46,297 nucleotides of DNA from CG2-30-36-16 sp964372115 (GCA_964372115.1 CAYJPN010000038.1:1-46297), one strand, 5' to 3'; positions 1 to 9,343 are shown, counted from the stretch's first letter. The notes: generated by a model from the letters alone, not told the origin. Made by a program: numbers and translations.

Positions 1-4
1 TAAA

Positions 5-48
5 TGACATTTCTAAAGAGTTTTAGATACTGACATTCTTAAAGAGTT
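5..48. repeat. pair of 18-bp direct repeats at window edge
   Basis: Two copies of an 18-bp word beginning TGACATT and ending AAAGAGTT lie at 5-22 and 31-48, 26 bp apart and identical at 16 of 18 positions. They lie about 110 bp upstream of the malate dehydrogenase start. They could be paired regulator sites or the edge of a longer repeat cut by the window. Nothing else is recognisable in the first 158 bases except the ribosome-binding site of the next gene. Confidence 0.35.
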
Positions 49-158
49 ATTACAGTATTTATCTTACCATCATTTGACTATTGCATATCCGCTGTTTATA
101 AATTATTTTAGCTACTAACTATTCCAAAAAAACATTTCAAATAATATTTGGAGAAAAT

Positions 159-1124
159 ATGTCAAGAAAAAAAATTGCTCTGATTGGCGGAGGTCAAATC
201 GGAGGTGTGCTCGCTCAGTTAATTGCATCACGTCAATTAGGTGATGTTGTATTATTCGACATTGTTGAAGATATGCCGCAGGGGAAAACCCTTGATATAG
301 CCGAAGCTGCGCGTGTAGACGGATTCGATGTCAGCGTAACCGGAACAAACAGCTACGGCGATATTATGGATTCTGATCTTGTAATTATTACTGCTGGTTT
401 GCCTCGCAAACCCGGAATGAGCCGCGATGATCTTTTATCGACAAATGCAAAAATAATGAAATCGGTTGCAGAGGGTGTTCGCGATAACGCTCCGAATGCG
501 ATAGTTATAATAATTTCCAATCCTCTTGATGCAATGGTTACATTATTTAAAAAAGTTACAGGATTTCCGACCAATCGTGTTATGGGGCAGGCAGGCGTTT
601 TGGATTCATCTCGGTTTGCTTCGTTTATTGCATGGGAACTTGGAGTATCAGCAAAAGATGTAAACGCAATGGTGCTCGGCGGTCATGGCGATACAATGGT
701 CCCATTAGTGCGTTATGCCAACGTTAACGGTATGCCTGCTTTAGAACTTCTCGAACGCAAATACAACGATAAAACAAAAGCTAAAGAAGTTATGGATGCG
801 CTGGTAAACCGTACAAAAATGGCAGGCGGCGAAGTTGTAAAACTTCTCAAAACAGGCTCTGCCTTTTATTCCCCTGCTTCCGCAGCTATTGCAATGGCTG
901 AAGCTATTATATACGACGAAAAAAGAGTGCTTCCAACATGCGCCTACTTAAATGGTGAATTTAATGTTAATGGGTATTATGTTGGCGTTCCAGCAGTACT
1001 AGGTGCAAATGGTGTTGAAAAAATACTTGAGCTCTCACTTAACGAAGAGGAACAGGCAGCGTTAAATCATTCGGTGGATGCCGTAAAAAATCTTGTAGTT
1101 GATATGGAAAGATTAGGCTTCTAA
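159..1124 (+). CDS. mdh: malate dehydrogenase, NAD-dependent
   Basis: Oxidises L-malate to oxaloacetate with NAD+ in the cytoplasmic TCA cycle. The 321-residue protein is normal for the LDH-like MDH family. It opens with the Rossmann dinucleotide-binding glycines (GGGQIGG, residues 10-16). The substrate arginines are in LPRKPGMSR (R83, R89) and R152; R83 at the specificity position indicates malate rather than lactate. The catalytic pair is D148 in QAGVLDSSR and H176 in GGHGDT. The ATG is preceded by a GGAG ribosome-binding site. The gene stands alone, divergent from nothing in the window, and ends at a strong terminator shared with the convergent operon. Confidence 0.97.
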   Translation: MSRKKIALIGGGQIGGVLAQLIASRQLGDVVLFDIVEDMPQGKTLDIAEAARVDGFDVSVTGTNSYGDIMDSDLVIITAGLPRKPGMSRDDLLSTNAKIMKSVAEGVRDNAPNAIVIIISNPLDAMVTLFKKVTGFPTNRVMGQAGVLDSSRFASFIAWELGVSAKDVNAMVLGGHGDTMVPLVRYANVNGMPALELLERKYNDKTKAKEVMDALVNRTKMAGGEVVKLLKTGSAFYSPASAAIAMAEAIIYDEKRVLPTCAYLNGEFNVNGYYVGVPAVLGANGVEKILELSLNEEEQAALNHSVDAVKNLVVDMERLGF

Positions 1125-1135
1125 AATGTAAAATT

Positions 1136-1167
1136 AAAGGAGGAAGATAAATTCTTCCTCCTTTTTT
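1136..1167. terminator. bidirectional intrinsic terminator between mdh and the convergent operon
   Basis: A 12-bp perfect stem (AAAGGAGGAAGA pairing with TCTTCCTCCTTT) closes a 5-nt loop and is followed by six T on the plus strand. On the other strand the stem is followed by a weaker AT-rich tract. It lies 11 bp after the mdh stop and 21 bp after the end of the DUF4837 gene, so it probably ends both transcripts. Confidence 0.9.
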
Positions 1168-1188
1168 CGCTTGGATAAAAATAGTTAA

Positions 1189-2295
1189 CTATTTTTTAGG
1201 TTCGTAATCTTTTGCTGCGTCCAATAAATCTTCCCTTCTGTCATTAGATAACTCCGCGCCGGTCATAAAAGATTGGAGTGTCACATCCATTTGATGTATC
1301 AAATTTCGTTTATAATATTTCGGAGCATAAACAGCACCGTCAATCATATAAATTCGTTTATTCTTCTCATCATAAAAAGTATAATTAATAAACGGACCGC
1401 CCATTCCTTTTATGTTAAGATCCCACAATCCCTGCGTCATTAAGGCATAACGACCATTAAAATTTATTTCATTCATTGTAAAATAGTCATCGGCTATTAC
1501 CACATACCCGTTATCATCCGATGTACGGTAAAACTTTTGTGTAATCCGGTTTCGCACTGCTTTAACAGAATCTTCATTTAAATAAGCTGGTGAAGCATTA
1601 TCAATCCAGTGAATAAAAATCCATCTTTCCATATCGCTGCCCGGTGAGCGCCTTAACCAGACAAAATTATCTTCCGGTTTATCTAATGCTACCTGAAAAT
1701 CGGCTTGAACATATATTATCCAATTGTAATCTTTTAGAAAATGTCCTTCAATATCTCTTTTTTCATACTTACTATTATAAAGGCTTTCGAAAAGACGTTT
1801 ATCAGATATTTTTTGAAAAGCATAAAGAAGATTATCTTTTTCCCTAAAAATTTTAAATTCGAGATCTTGCATATTAGGCGCAGATAAAATCATTACAATC
1901 TGCCCTTTTGCCCATAGGTCATATTTTATAAGGTTAAATTTTTCATCCGTTTTTAATTTACTAATTACGGAGGAATCCGCGACTGACATTAAAAATTGTG
2001 CGGTTTCTGAGTTGCTATCAAGCGGTGCAGCAATGATAATATTCTTTTTTCTTTTGTATTTTTCCCAATTATTCGGTGATATCCGAATAAGATTAAACAG
2101 ATTTTCGGGCTGGGGCGTATAAATTATTTTTTGAAATGTGGAATCGAGTGCATTTTGGAGTTCTAAAAACTCTAAAGAATCAGCAATTACATAAATTTCA
2201 TCTTCAAGCCCTCGTGCAGGTTTATTGGAAGAACTGCACGACATAAAAACTATCGCTGTAATAAATACAAAAACTAATAAAGAATACTTTCTCAT
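1189..2295 (-). CDS. DUF4837 family lipoprotein
   Basis: No function is established for this family, which is mostly found in Bacteroidota relatives. The chosen start (MRKYSLLVFVF) gives a hydrophobic signal peptide ending in a lipobox (FMSC, Cys about residue 20), so the protein is predicted to be lipid-anchored and face the periplasm. An upstream in-frame start would bury this signal. The chosen ATG has a GAGGTAAAG ribosome-binding site and lies 2 bp after the previous stop. Resemblance to DUF4837 rests on the segment around residues 35-90 (EIYVIADSLEF, then PENLFNLIRISPNNW and KRKKNIIIAAPL). It is last in the greA-to-DUF4837 operon, right after the lipid kinase-like gene. Confidence 0.72.
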   Translation of the reverse strand: MRKYSLLVFVFITAIVFMSCSSSNKPARGLEDEIYVIADSLEFLELQNALDSTFQKIIYTPQPENLFNLIRISPNNWEKYKRKKNIIIAAPLDSNSETAQFLMSVADSSVISKLKTDEKFNLIKYDLWAKGQIVMILSAPNMQDLEFKIFREKDNLLYAFQKISDKRLFESLYNSKYEKRDIEGHFLKDYNWIIYVQADFQVALDKPEDNFVWLRRSPGSDMERWIFIHWIDNASPAYLNEDSVKAVRNRITQKFYRTSDDNGYVVIADDYFTMNEINFNGRYALMTQGLWDLNIKGMGGPFINYTFYDEKNKRIYMIDGAVYAPKYYKRNLIHQMDVTLQSFMTGAELSNDRREDLLDAAKDYEPKK

Positions 2296-2297
2296 CT

Positions 2298-2966
2298 TTA
2301 CCTCGGTACGTTTGGCAGAATTAACGATATACCCGGCATCAGCAGCAGATACATACCCCACATACTAAAACCTACGGATAACGGTATTGACAGGTTATCA
2401 TCAGCCCAGCCAAAAGAAATATTTTCTACAATTGCTCCAATAGCTGCAGCGATGACTCCGATTAAAAATTCTGTCGAACTCCCGGTTAATTTGGGAGTAA
2501 ACAAAATTACAATGCTTGCACTAATAAAAAATGTTAAAGTTCCCTCTAAACTTTTTGCAAATAGTTTGTGTCTGCCGAACTTTCGTCCGATAAGGGCGGC
2601 GGAAGTATCGCTAATTATTAAAATGGTAAACGCGGTTACAAAAAATACTTTAGGAAAAATTATTACGCACAGCAGAGCTGAAATTAAAACGTAAGTAGCG
2701 CCATTCAAGTTTTTTTTTAAATTATCAACTTCGTGTTTACGCAGCATAAATCCGAAATATTTGTAAAAAAACTTTCCGAATTTTGGAATATAATATCTCG
2801 ACAAATCTAAACTCATGGCGAAAATGGTAAGCGACCCAAGAATTACAATGGCAACAGGTGTAGAGATAAAATAATAAATTATAGGTATGGAAAGAGAACA
2901 AAGATGAATTAGCTTTCTAACCAATTCATCTCTGTATTTAATGCTTCCATTATCAATTTGATTCAT
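2298..2966 (-). CDS. DGK1/VTE5/SEC59-like lipid (diacylglycerol/polyprenol) kinase family protein
   Basis: An integral membrane protein of 222 residues with about six to seven hydrophobic segments. The family includes CTP-dependent dolichol kinase, yeast diacylglycerol kinase Dgk1 and phytol kinase VTE5, and is loosely related to CDP-diglyceride synthases. The best signature is ISDTSAALIGRKFGRHK followed by KSLEGTLTFF (about residues 118-147), the nucleotide-binding region of this family. An early R-K-x-x-H (RKLIHL) is also typical. The likely role is phosphorylation of a membrane lipid alcohol, but the substrate cannot be read from sequence. Its start overlaps the ftsH stop by 14 bp, implying translational coupling. 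Confidence 0.75.
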   Translation of the reverse strand: MNQIDNGSIKYRDELVRKLIHLCSLSIPIIYYFISTPVAIVILGSLTIFAMSLDLSRYYIPKFGKFFYKYFGFMLRKHEVDNLKKNLNGATYVLISALLCVIIFPKVFFVTAFTILIISDTSAALIGRKFGRHKLFAKSLEGTLTFFISASIVILFTPKLTGSSTEFLIGVIAAAIGAIVENISFGWADDNLSIPLSVGFSMWGMYLLLMPGISLILPNVPR

Positions 2967-5046
2967 TTTTGGGAGACGATTCTTTCGGTTTACGCTGGTC
3001 GATTAACTTTTTTACATGATCGGGCATTTCGGCGCCATCGGGCGAAGATTCGATATCATTCTTTTTTAATGGAGGCAATTCTTCACCACGCATAAGTTTA
3101 TCAATTTCTTCAGAGTCGAGAATTTCTCTTTCGAGCAATTCTTTAGCAAGAAGATGAAGCGAATCGATGTTTTCATTTAAGATTCGTTCGGCACGGCTCA
3201 TCGCGTTAACAACAATCGATCTTATTTCGTCGTCAATTTCAATTGCGGTTCTTTCGCTGTAATCGCGGTGCTTCTGTATTTCTCTGCCAAGAAATATTTC
3301 TTCTTCTTTTGCCCCGTAACTTAGGGGCCCAAGTTTTTCGCTCATCCCCCATTCGCAAACCATTTTGCGGGCAATGTTTGTTGCCTTTTCAATGTCGTTA
3401 CCCGCACCGGTTGTGTAATGATTAAAGACCAATTTTTCTGCCGCACGTCCACCAAGCGCATAAGTAATTATTGCTTCGAGATAACCTTTTGAGTAGGTGT
3501 GTTTCTCATCTATAGGAAGATAGCTTGTAACACCAAGAGCCCTGCCGCGTGGAATAATTGTTACTTTGTGCACAGGATCAGCTTCGGGAAGCATGCGTGC
3601 TACTAATACGTGTCCAATCTCATGGTACGAGGTAGTCCGTTTTTCTTCTTCGGAAATGATGAGACTTTTTCGTTCCATACCCATCATCACTTTATCTTTT
3701 GCTTCTTCAAAATCAATCATCTCAACTTTTTTCTTGTTTCTGCGGGCAGCAAGCAAAGCTGCTTCATTTACAAGATTTGCAAGTTCGGCGCCGGCAAGTC
3801 CCGGTGTTCCTTTAGCAAGCACCTCAAGATTTACGGTCGGATCCAAAGGAATGTTACGTGTATGTACTCTTAGTATTCCCTCGCGTCCTTTAACATCCGG
3901 TCGATCCACTACAACCTGCCGGTCAAATCTGCCCGGTCTCAACAAAGCAGGATCAAGTACATCGGGACGGTTAGTAGCGGCAATAATTATAACACCGTTA
4001 TTCTGTTCAAAACCATCCATCTCAACAAGAAGCTGATTTAAAGTTTGCTCACGTTCATCGTGTCCGCCGCCAAGCCCTGCGCCGCGATGGCGCCCAACAG
4101 CGTCAATTTCATCAATAAAAATGATACATGGCGCATTTTTTTTCCCCTGTTCAAAAAGGTCTCTAACGCGGCTTGCACCAACACCAACAAACATTTCAAC
4201 AAAATCAGCGCCGCTTATTGAATAGAATGGTACACCAGCTTCACCGGCAACTGCGCGGGCAAGCAAAGTTTTCCCTGTGCCGGGAGGTCCTAAAAGAAGC
4301 ACACCTCTTGGAATCTTTCCGCCGAGACGTTGGAACTTAGTTGGTTCTTTTAAAAATTCTATTGTTTCGCTGAGTTCAAGTTTCGCTTCATCAGCGCCGG
4401 CAACATCATTAAAAGTAACCTTCTGTGATGACTGGGTAATTAATTTTGCCCGGCTTTTTCCGAATGAAAAAATACCGCGTGAACCGCCGCTGCCGCCCTG
4501 CATTCTTCTCATTATCAAAATCCATACGGCTATAATAATTATCCAAGGAACAAAACCGAGAAGTACATTCATCCACTCGTTCGATTCTTTATCAAACGAA
4601 TAGTCTATTCCCTTCGCCTGCCATATTTGTTCTTGATCTTTTATTATAGGTTCGGGCAAATAAACACTAATTTGTTTAGTTTGCTGCGAGCGCCCGTTTA
4701 CAGTAACCGATGCTTCGGAACGTAAGTCGGCTTTGAAGTAATAGTCATTAATGTCTGATTTGGTAATAACAGCTTTTTCAATTTTTTCAGAATCAAGAAG
4801 CTGTTTGTATTCGGGAAATGGAATTTCCAGATAATTGGATTCACCGGTTCGGACAAGCTGCATCACTATTACTGCTGCAACTACAACTGCACCCCAACCG
4901 AATACCATCCTGATAACTTTTGACCAGTCGAAATTATCATCAGGTTTGTTAGGGCCACCCGGTGGTTTATTGCCGGGCTTTTTGGGCTGGTTATTATTGT
5001 TTTTATTATTTTCTGACATAAATAGTTTGTTATTTCTTAAAGACAT
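2953..5046 (-). CDS. ftsH: ATP-dependent zinc metalloprotease FtsH
   Basis: A membrane-anchored AAA+ protease that extracts and degrades misfolded or short-lived membrane and cytosolic proteins. In order: a Pro/Asn/Lys-rich N-tail; TM1 about 46-65; a periplasmic domain; TM2 about 163-180; the AAA module with Walker A GPPGTGKT (253-260), Walker B IIFIDEID (308-315) and the second region of homology ending RPGRFDR; and the M41 peptidase with zinc motif HEIGH (475-479). At 697 residues it is slightly longer than E. coli FtsH because of the N-tail. The first ATG is preferred because AGGGA precedes it at good spacing; a second ATG at 5019 has no such site. It follows hpt by 16 bp, the tilS-hpt-ftsH order seen in many bacteria. 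Confidence 0.97.
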   Translation of the reverse strand: MSLRNNKLFMSENNKNNNNQPKKPGNKPPGGPNKPDDNFDWSKVIRMVFGWGAVVVAAVIVMQLVRTGESNYLEIPFPEYKQLLDSEKIEKAVITKSDINDYYFKADLRSEASVTVNGRSQQTKQISVYLPEPIIKDQEQIWQAKGIDYSFDKESNEWMNVLLGFVPWIIIIAVWILIMRRMQGGSGGSRGIFSFGKSRAKLITQSSQKVTFNDVAGADEAKLELSETIEFLKEPTKFQRLGGKIPRGVLLLGPPGTGKTLLARAVAGEAGVPFYSISGADFVEMFVGVGASRVRDLFEQGKKNAPCIIFIDEIDAVGRHRGAGLGGGHDEREQTLNQLLVEMDGFEQNNGVIIIAATNRPDVLDPALLRPGRFDRQVVVDRPDVKGREGILRVHTRNIPLDPTVNLEVLAKGTPGLAGAELANLVNEAALLAARRNKKKVEMIDFEEAKDKVMMGMERKSLIISEEEKRTTSYHEIGHVLVARMLPEADPVHKVTIIPRGRALGVTSYLPIDEKHTYSKGYLEAIITYALGGRAAEKLVFNHYTTGAGNDIEKATNIARKMVCEWGMSEKLGPLSYGAKEEEIFLGREIQKHRDYSERTAIEIDDEIRSIVVNAMSRAERILNENIDSLHLLAKELLEREILDSEEIDKLMRGEELPPLKKNDIESSPDGAEMPDHVKKLIDQRKPKESSPKNESN

Positions 5047-5062
5047 TTAGATCCCTTAATAA

Positions 5063-5626
5063 TCATTCGCTTAAAACGTATATGCTTTTTAAATTTCGGA
5101 ATTTTTGTGCGTAATCTAAACCGTAACCTATTACGAATTTACTTGGAATATTAAATCCAATATAATCAATTTTAACATTATATTTTAGGCTATTTGGCTT
5201 TACTAACAACGAGCAGACCTTCATGCTTGCAGGTGAATGTTTGCTGAACAGTTCTTCAATATATTTTATAGAAAGACCGGAATCGACTATATCCTCGACT
5301 ATAATAATATCCCGGTCATTTACATCGCAGTTAAGCTCTTTTAATAAAGTAACCTTGCCCGAGGATATTTTTTCATCGCCATAGCTTGAGAGTTTAAAAA
5401 AATCTATTTCGCAATCTAATTTTATTTCCCTAATAAGGTCCGATAAAAATATAAACGATCCGTTAAGGACACCGATAAATATCGGGACCTTACCAAAGTA
5501 GTCCCTCGATATTTCCGATGCTAACTCCTTTACGCGTATATTAATTTTATCCTCGGTATGTAGAGGTATAAACTTTTCATCACCTACTATTACAATATCA
5601 TTATTTTCACTACCTAAATCAGGCAT
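5063..5626 (-). CDS. hpt: hypoxanthine phosphoribosyltransferase
   Basis: Purine salvage enzyme that joins hypoxanthine or guanine to PRPP to give IMP or GMP in the cytoplasm. The 187-residue length is typical. The PRPP-binding loop is IIIVEDIVDSGLS (about 107-119) with the paired acidic residues E111-D112. The flexible-loop region SSYGDE (about 81-86) and the early LNGS (54-57) also fit. The start overlaps the end of tilS by 13 bp, and ftsH follows after 16 bp, so it is inside the operon and has no promoter of its own that I can see. Confidence 0.95.
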   Translation of the reverse strand: MPDLGSENNDIVIVGDEKFIPLHTEDKINIRVKELASEISRDYFGKVPIFIGVLNGSFIFLSDLIREIKLDCEIDFFKLSSYGDEKISSGKVTLLKELNCDVNDRDIIIVEDIVDSGLSIKYIEELFSKHSPASMKVCSLLVKPNSLKYNVKIDYIGFNIPSKFVIGYGLDYAQKFRNLKSIYVLSE

Positions 5627-6975
5627 AATTGTAAAACCTTTCGCGTTTCATCATTTAATTTAATCCGGTCATCAATTCTTAACCCCACAACCCAAATTAT
5701 TTGTTCTCCATTAATTAAAACCAACTGTTCCTTCTTTTTAGCCGAAGATATTTTCTGCTCGGCTAAAAAGTCGGATATTTTTTTTGTGCCCTTCATGCCG
5801 AGGGGAATAAATTTGTCACCATGCTGCCAGGGTCTTAATAAAAATTTATTCGCTGTAATTTTTTCACGATCTATATATTCTTTTCCATTAACAAAAAATA
5901 TTTTGTTTTTTGCAATAGGTTTAATTGACAATTTTTTCTCTTTAACCTGTATCGTTTCACCTATTTTGAAACTAATGACAGAAGTTTTTGTAATTGGCTT
6001 ATTTTCTGTAAAAATAAGTTCACCTATTTCGCGATAACAAAAAATTGCCGCATTCAGTTCAATCTTTCTACCACGCTGATTCTTTATAAGAGCTATAATC
6101 CGCTCTGTATCGTCAAAATTAATTTCGGTATTAAAGTGTTCCTCAATCTTCTGCTTTAACATAGCAGAAATTAACGCCGGATGAATACCGGATAATTTGT
6201 TAATCTCCAGATGTAAACCAAAACTATCGGCGTTAAAAACATTGGTTGATAAATCGCGGCTCATAGATAAAACCAACTCGTTTTGAAGCCGGAAAATTTC
6301 AGACGATCTAAAAACAGTTTCTTCAATTGAAGGATTGAACTTTTCCTTGAGCCGCGGAATTATTTCATTCCTAAGGTAATTTCTTTCGAACTCAATATTT
6401 AGATTCGATTCATCTGTTCTGGTTTCAATATGGTTTTCCTGTAACCAAATTAATATTTCAGTTTTAGAAAGATCTAATAACGGTCTTATTATCATGCCCC
6501 GTCTAAAGGGTATACCTGCCAGTCCTTTAGGCCCGGCGCCTTTGATAAAATTTAACAAAACAGTTTCAACATTATCACTGCCATGATGGGCAGTTGCAAT
6601 TTTATTATAATTATGTTCATGCGAAATCTTTTCGAAAGTCAGGTAACGGACTATTCTGCCCGCTTCTTCGAGAGAGACTTTATTTTTCTTTGCATAATTT
6701 AAAACATCTTTTTTAACAGAAAAACAATCCAAGCCAATCTTGGCGCAAATATTTTTACAATATTTCTCATCCTCATCCGCTGCCGCTCCACGGATTTTGT
6801 GATTAACGTGAACAGCGCCAATTGTTATGTTAAATTTTTTTTTGTATTTATTAAGTAATAAAAGTAAAAAAACAGAATCTGCGCCACCGCTTAATGCAAC
6901 AAGAACTTTGTCGCCCTGTTCAATAAGATTTTTTTTATTAATAAACTTCAGAACCTTTTGTTCCGTAGTTTTCAT
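5614..6975 (-). CDS. tilS: tRNA(Ile)-lysidine synthase
   Basis: Converts cytidine 34 of the CAU-anticodon tRNA-Ile to lysidine using lysine and ATP, which makes that tRNA read AUA. The N-type ATP pyrophosphatase P-loop is VALSGGADS near residues 26-34; HVNHKIRG and the HHGSDNVET segment belong to the PP-loop core. The C-terminal third carries the TilS accessory domains (RPWQHGDKFIPLGMKGTKKISDFL). I chose the ATG 2 bp after the ribE stop; a TTG two codons upstream, overlapping that stop, is an equally possible start. The length (453-455) is usual for the family. Confidence 0.95.
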   Translation of the reverse strand: MKTTEQKVLKFINKKNLIEQGDKVLVALSGGADSVFLLLLLNKYKKKFNITIGAVHVNHKIRGAAADEDEKYCKNICAKIGLDCFSVKKDVLNYAKKNKVSLEEAGRIVRYLTFEKISHEHNYNKIATAHHGSDNVETVLLNFIKGAGPKGLAGIPFRRGMIIRPLLDLSKTEILIWLQENHIETRTDESNLNIEFERNYLRNEIIPRLKEKFNPSIEETVFRSSEIFRLQNELVLSMSRDLSTNVFNADSFGLHLEINKLSGIHPALISAMLKQKIEEHFNTEINFDDTERIIALIKNQRGRKIELNAAIFCYREIGELIFTENKPITKTSVISFKIGETIQVKEKKLSIKPIAKNKIFFVNGKEYIDREKITANKFLLRPWQHGDKFIPLGMKGTKKISDFLAEQKISSAKKKEQLVLINGEQIIWVVGLRIDDRIKLNDETRKVLQLCLI

Positions 6976-6977
6976 AA

Positions 6978-7601
6978 TCAACTTGTCACTTCTGTTATGG
7001 AGGAATTATCAGCTTTACCCTCCATTATTCTCTCAACATATTTACCGAGAACATCAAATTCCAAATTTACTGTGTCTCCAGGTTTTTTGTCTGAAAAAAC
7101 GGTTTCTTGCCATGTATGAGGAATTATTCCTACGCTGAACTTGTTATTATTTAATCTTGCAACGGTCATGCTGACGCCGTCTATTGCAACAGAACCTACA
7201 TAAATTAAGTATTTTTTAAAATCATCGGGAAAAGAAATTGTTACAAAATGACTGTGCGAAAGTTCATTAACCTCTTCCACAATACCTGTTGTATCAACAT
7301 GTCCGAGTACAAAATGTCCGCCTAACCTTGCTTCGGCTTTTAACGGTCGTTCTAAGTTTACCCTGTTGCCGATATTTAATTTACCGAGATTGGTTTTTAG
7401 CAATGTCTCTTCTATCGTATCAACAGCAAAAATATTTTCATTTAATTCAACAACAGTAAGACAACAGCCATTTACAGCGACACTACTTCCGATTTCAAGA
7501 TCGTCCATAACAACTTTAGCTTCAAACTTTAGCCTATAACCATTGCCGACCGCAATTTTTTCAACCAACTTGCCGGTCTCTTCAACTAAACCAGTAAACA
7601 T
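6978..7601 (-). CDS. ribE: riboflavin synthase, alpha chain
   Basis: Dismutates two molecules of 6,7-dimethyl-8-ribityllumazine to riboflavin. The protein has the two tandem lumazine-binding repeats of the family. Repeat 1 starts MFTGLVEETG and contains GSSVAVNGCCLTVV; repeat 2 starts GGHFVLGHVDTTGIV and contains GSVAIDGVSMTV. The 207-residue length is typical. The start ATG has a GAGGAAA ribosome-binding site. It follows ribD in the same operon after a 95-bp spacer that holds no gene, and no FMN riboswitch is visible ahead of either rib gene. The symbol ribE is used in the sense of riboflavin synthase (ribC in E. coli). Confidence 0.96.
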   Translation of the reverse strand: MFTGLVEETGKLVEKIAVGNGYRLKFEAKVVMDDLEIGSSVAVNGCCLTVVELNENIFAVDTIEETLLKTNLGKLNIGNRVNLERPLKAEARLGGHFVLGHVDTTGIVEEVNELSHSHFVTISFPDDFKKYLIYVGSVAIDGVSMTVARLNNNKFSVGIIPHTWQETVFSDKKPGDTVNLEFDVLGKYVERIMEGKADNSSITEVTS

Positions 7602-7696
7602 TATTTCCTCAAAAAAAATAAATAAAATCAGTTATAATAAAGTTATAAAAATGATGCTGACTAAACCACTCTGAAAATATTCCGGTTTAGATCTGA

Positions 7697-8803
7697 TTAT
7701 TTTGTTAACTCAAGGAGAATATCATCTCCGACACTCTCTGTGCCGGCAATTTTTAATTTAAGTGATTGCCTAATACTGCTTATACCGAGATCCCCGACTA
7801 CAGGTAAACCTTTTCCCATAATTTTGGGAGTAATAAAAACAAAAATATCATCGAATAATTTTTGTTTTATAAACGAAGTGAAAATTTCGCTGCCGCCTTC
7901 AACGAGAATTGAGGCAATATTCAATTTTGCCAATTCGCGCAACATCTGTTTTAAATTAAGGAGCCCGTTATTTTCTTCTTTTACAAAAATAATTTTAGCC
8001 CCCCTGTCAGTAATTTTTTTTATTTTCCTTTCTTTGTTTATGCTTTGTTTTGATGTAACAATAATAAGGTTTTTATCATTATTATTAATAAAAAGTGTGT
8101 GGGAAAGTTTTAGAGAAAGTTTTGTGTCGATGATTATTCGTTTTGGATTTCGTCCTTCTGTCAAACGAACGGTTAAATTGGGATCATCCTTTTTAACAGT
8201 GCCCATACCAATTAAAACGGCATCATATTTTGCCCGTAACTCATGAACATATCTTCGGCTTGATGAACATGAGATCCACTTCGAATCACCCCTCAAGTCT
8301 GCAATTTTTCCATCAATAGTCTGGGCGGCTTTTAATGTTACATAAGGAATTTTTTGACTGATGAACTTGAAAAAAAACTTGTTCAGAGAGATACATTCTT
8401 TTTCAAGAACACCAACCTTTATTTCAATACCTTCGTCAACTAATTTTTTAATCCCCTTACTGCTAACGAGAGGGTTCATATCGAGAGTGCCAATTACAAC
8501 CCTTTTAATTTTTTTTTCTATTATACTTTCAACACACGGAGGTGTTTTACCAAAATGGCTGCAAGGTTCGAGATTAACATATAAAGTTGAACCTTCAACA
8601 TCCTCTTTTGAGTTTTCGATTGCATTTATTTCCGCATGGCTCTCGCCGAAACGTTCATGAAATCCAGCCCCGATTATCCTGTCGTCCTTTACGATTACAC
8701 AGCCAACAAGTGGATTGGGACTAACCTTTCCGTTTCCTTTTTTAGCAATCTCAATAGCTAATTTAATAAACGATTCGTCGGTCAAGTTCTGAATATTATT
8801 CAA
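7697..8803 (-). CDS. ribD: bifunctional riboflavin deaminase/reductase RibD
   Basis: Catalyses the second and third steps of riboflavin synthesis: deamination of the pyrimidine ring, then NADPH-dependent reduction of the ribosyl chain. The N-terminal cytidine-deaminase-like half has the zinc ligands and catalytic Glu in HAE (56-58) and in PCSHFGKTPPC (C81, C90). The C-terminal reductase half begins about residue 150 (PYVTLKAAQTIDGKIA) and holds the NADP-binding VEGGSEIFTSFI segment. At 368 residues it is a full-length fusion. Its start overlaps the greA stop region by 8 bp. Confidence 0.96.
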   Translation of the reverse strand: MNNIQNLTDESFIKLAIEIAKKGNGKVSPNPLVGCVIVKDDRIIGAGFHERFGESHAEINAIENSKEDVEGSTLYVNLEPCSHFGKTPPCVESIIEKKIKRVVIGTLDMNPLVSSKGIKKLVDEGIEIKVGVLEKECISLNKFFFKFISQKIPYVTLKAAQTIDGKIADLRGDSKWISCSSSRRYVHELRAKYDAVLIGMGTVKKDDPNLTVRLTEGRNPKRIIIDTKLSLKLSHTLFINNNDKNLIIVTSKQSINKERKIKKITDRGAKIIFVKEENNGLLNLKQMLRELAKLNIASILVEGGSEIFTSFIKQKLFDDIFVFITPKIMGKGLPVVGDLGISSIRQSLKLKIAGTESVGDDILLELTK

Positions 8804-9272
8804 TTTTTAAAATTTCAAATTCCAAAATTCCCGCAGGGGCTTTAACTACCACATTATCACCGAGTTTTTTCCCCATAAGTCCTCTACCTACCGGTGAAGT
8901 GATAGATATTTTGCCTTGTTGAAAATCAGCTTCTTCAGGAGAAACGAGCATATAATCAAACATTTTTGCAGTTTTTATGTTTTTAATTTTTACTTTAGAA
9001 AGTATATGGACCTCACCGTCCGGTAAATGAGAGTTGTTGATTATTCTTGCTCGAGAAAGTACACTTTCCATTTTGCTAATACGAAGTTCGAACAATCCTT
9101 GCTCTTCTTTTGCGGCATCATATTCAGCGTTTTCAGAAAGATCGCCATGCGCGCGCGCTTCAGCAATTTTTCTTGCCATCTCTTTTCTGCCGCTATTTTT
9201 CATTTCCTGGAGTTCTTTTTCAAGTTCAACCAAGCGTTCACGTGTCAGATAAACAAAATTTGAGTCACCCAT
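8796..9272 (-). CDS. greA: transcription elongation factor GreA
   Basis: Binds the RNA polymerase secondary channel and stimulates cleavage of backtracked transcripts. The N-terminal coiled coil (about 10-80) carries the loop ARAHGDLSENAEYDAAKEEQ with the acidic tip. The C-terminal FKBP-like domain has SPVGRGLMGKKLGD. The 158-residue length is normal. It is the first gene of the operon running down to 1189. It sits just downstream of a terminator-like hairpin and a good sigma-70-like promoter, which suggests attenuation or leader control. Confidence 0.96.
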   Translation of the reverse strand: MGDSNFVYLTRERLVELEKELQEMKNSGRKEMARKIAEARAHGDLSENAEYDAAKEEQGLFELRISKMESVLSRARIINNSHLPDGEVHILSKVKIKNIKTAKMFDYMLVSPEEADFQQGKISITSPVGRGLMGKKLGDNVVVKAPAGILEFEILKIE

Positions 9273-9301
9273 AATACCTAATAATTGATTAATGGACTTT
9301 T

Positions 9302-9334
9302 AAAAAAAATTGCCACCGCTTTTCTGCGGTGGCA
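9302..9334 (-). terminator. terminator-like hairpin in the greA leader
   Basis: A 9-bp perfect GC-rich stem (TGCCACCGC with GCGGTGGCA) with a 6-nt loop is followed on the minus strand by eight T at 9309-9302. It stands only about 30 bp before the greA start and right after a predicted promoter. It is therefore either an attenuator for the operon or a 5'-end hairpin giving a short leader RNA. It could also simply stop read-through from upstream. Confidence 0.75.
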
Positions 9335-9343
9335 CACTGCGAA

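Noticed and set aside
3566..4036. Plus-strand open frame of 156 codons opposite ftsH
   Set aside because: It lies wholly inside the certain ftsH gene on the other strand and has Ser/Arg-rich composition typical of an antisense shadow.
7602..7696. FMN riboswitch between ribD and ribE
   Set aside because: The 95-bp spacer lacks the conserved RFN core and is too short and AT-rich.
7740..8246. Plus-strand open frame of 168 codons opposite ribD
   Set aside because: Shadow of the ribD reductase domain; low-complexity hydrophobic content and no ribosome-binding site.
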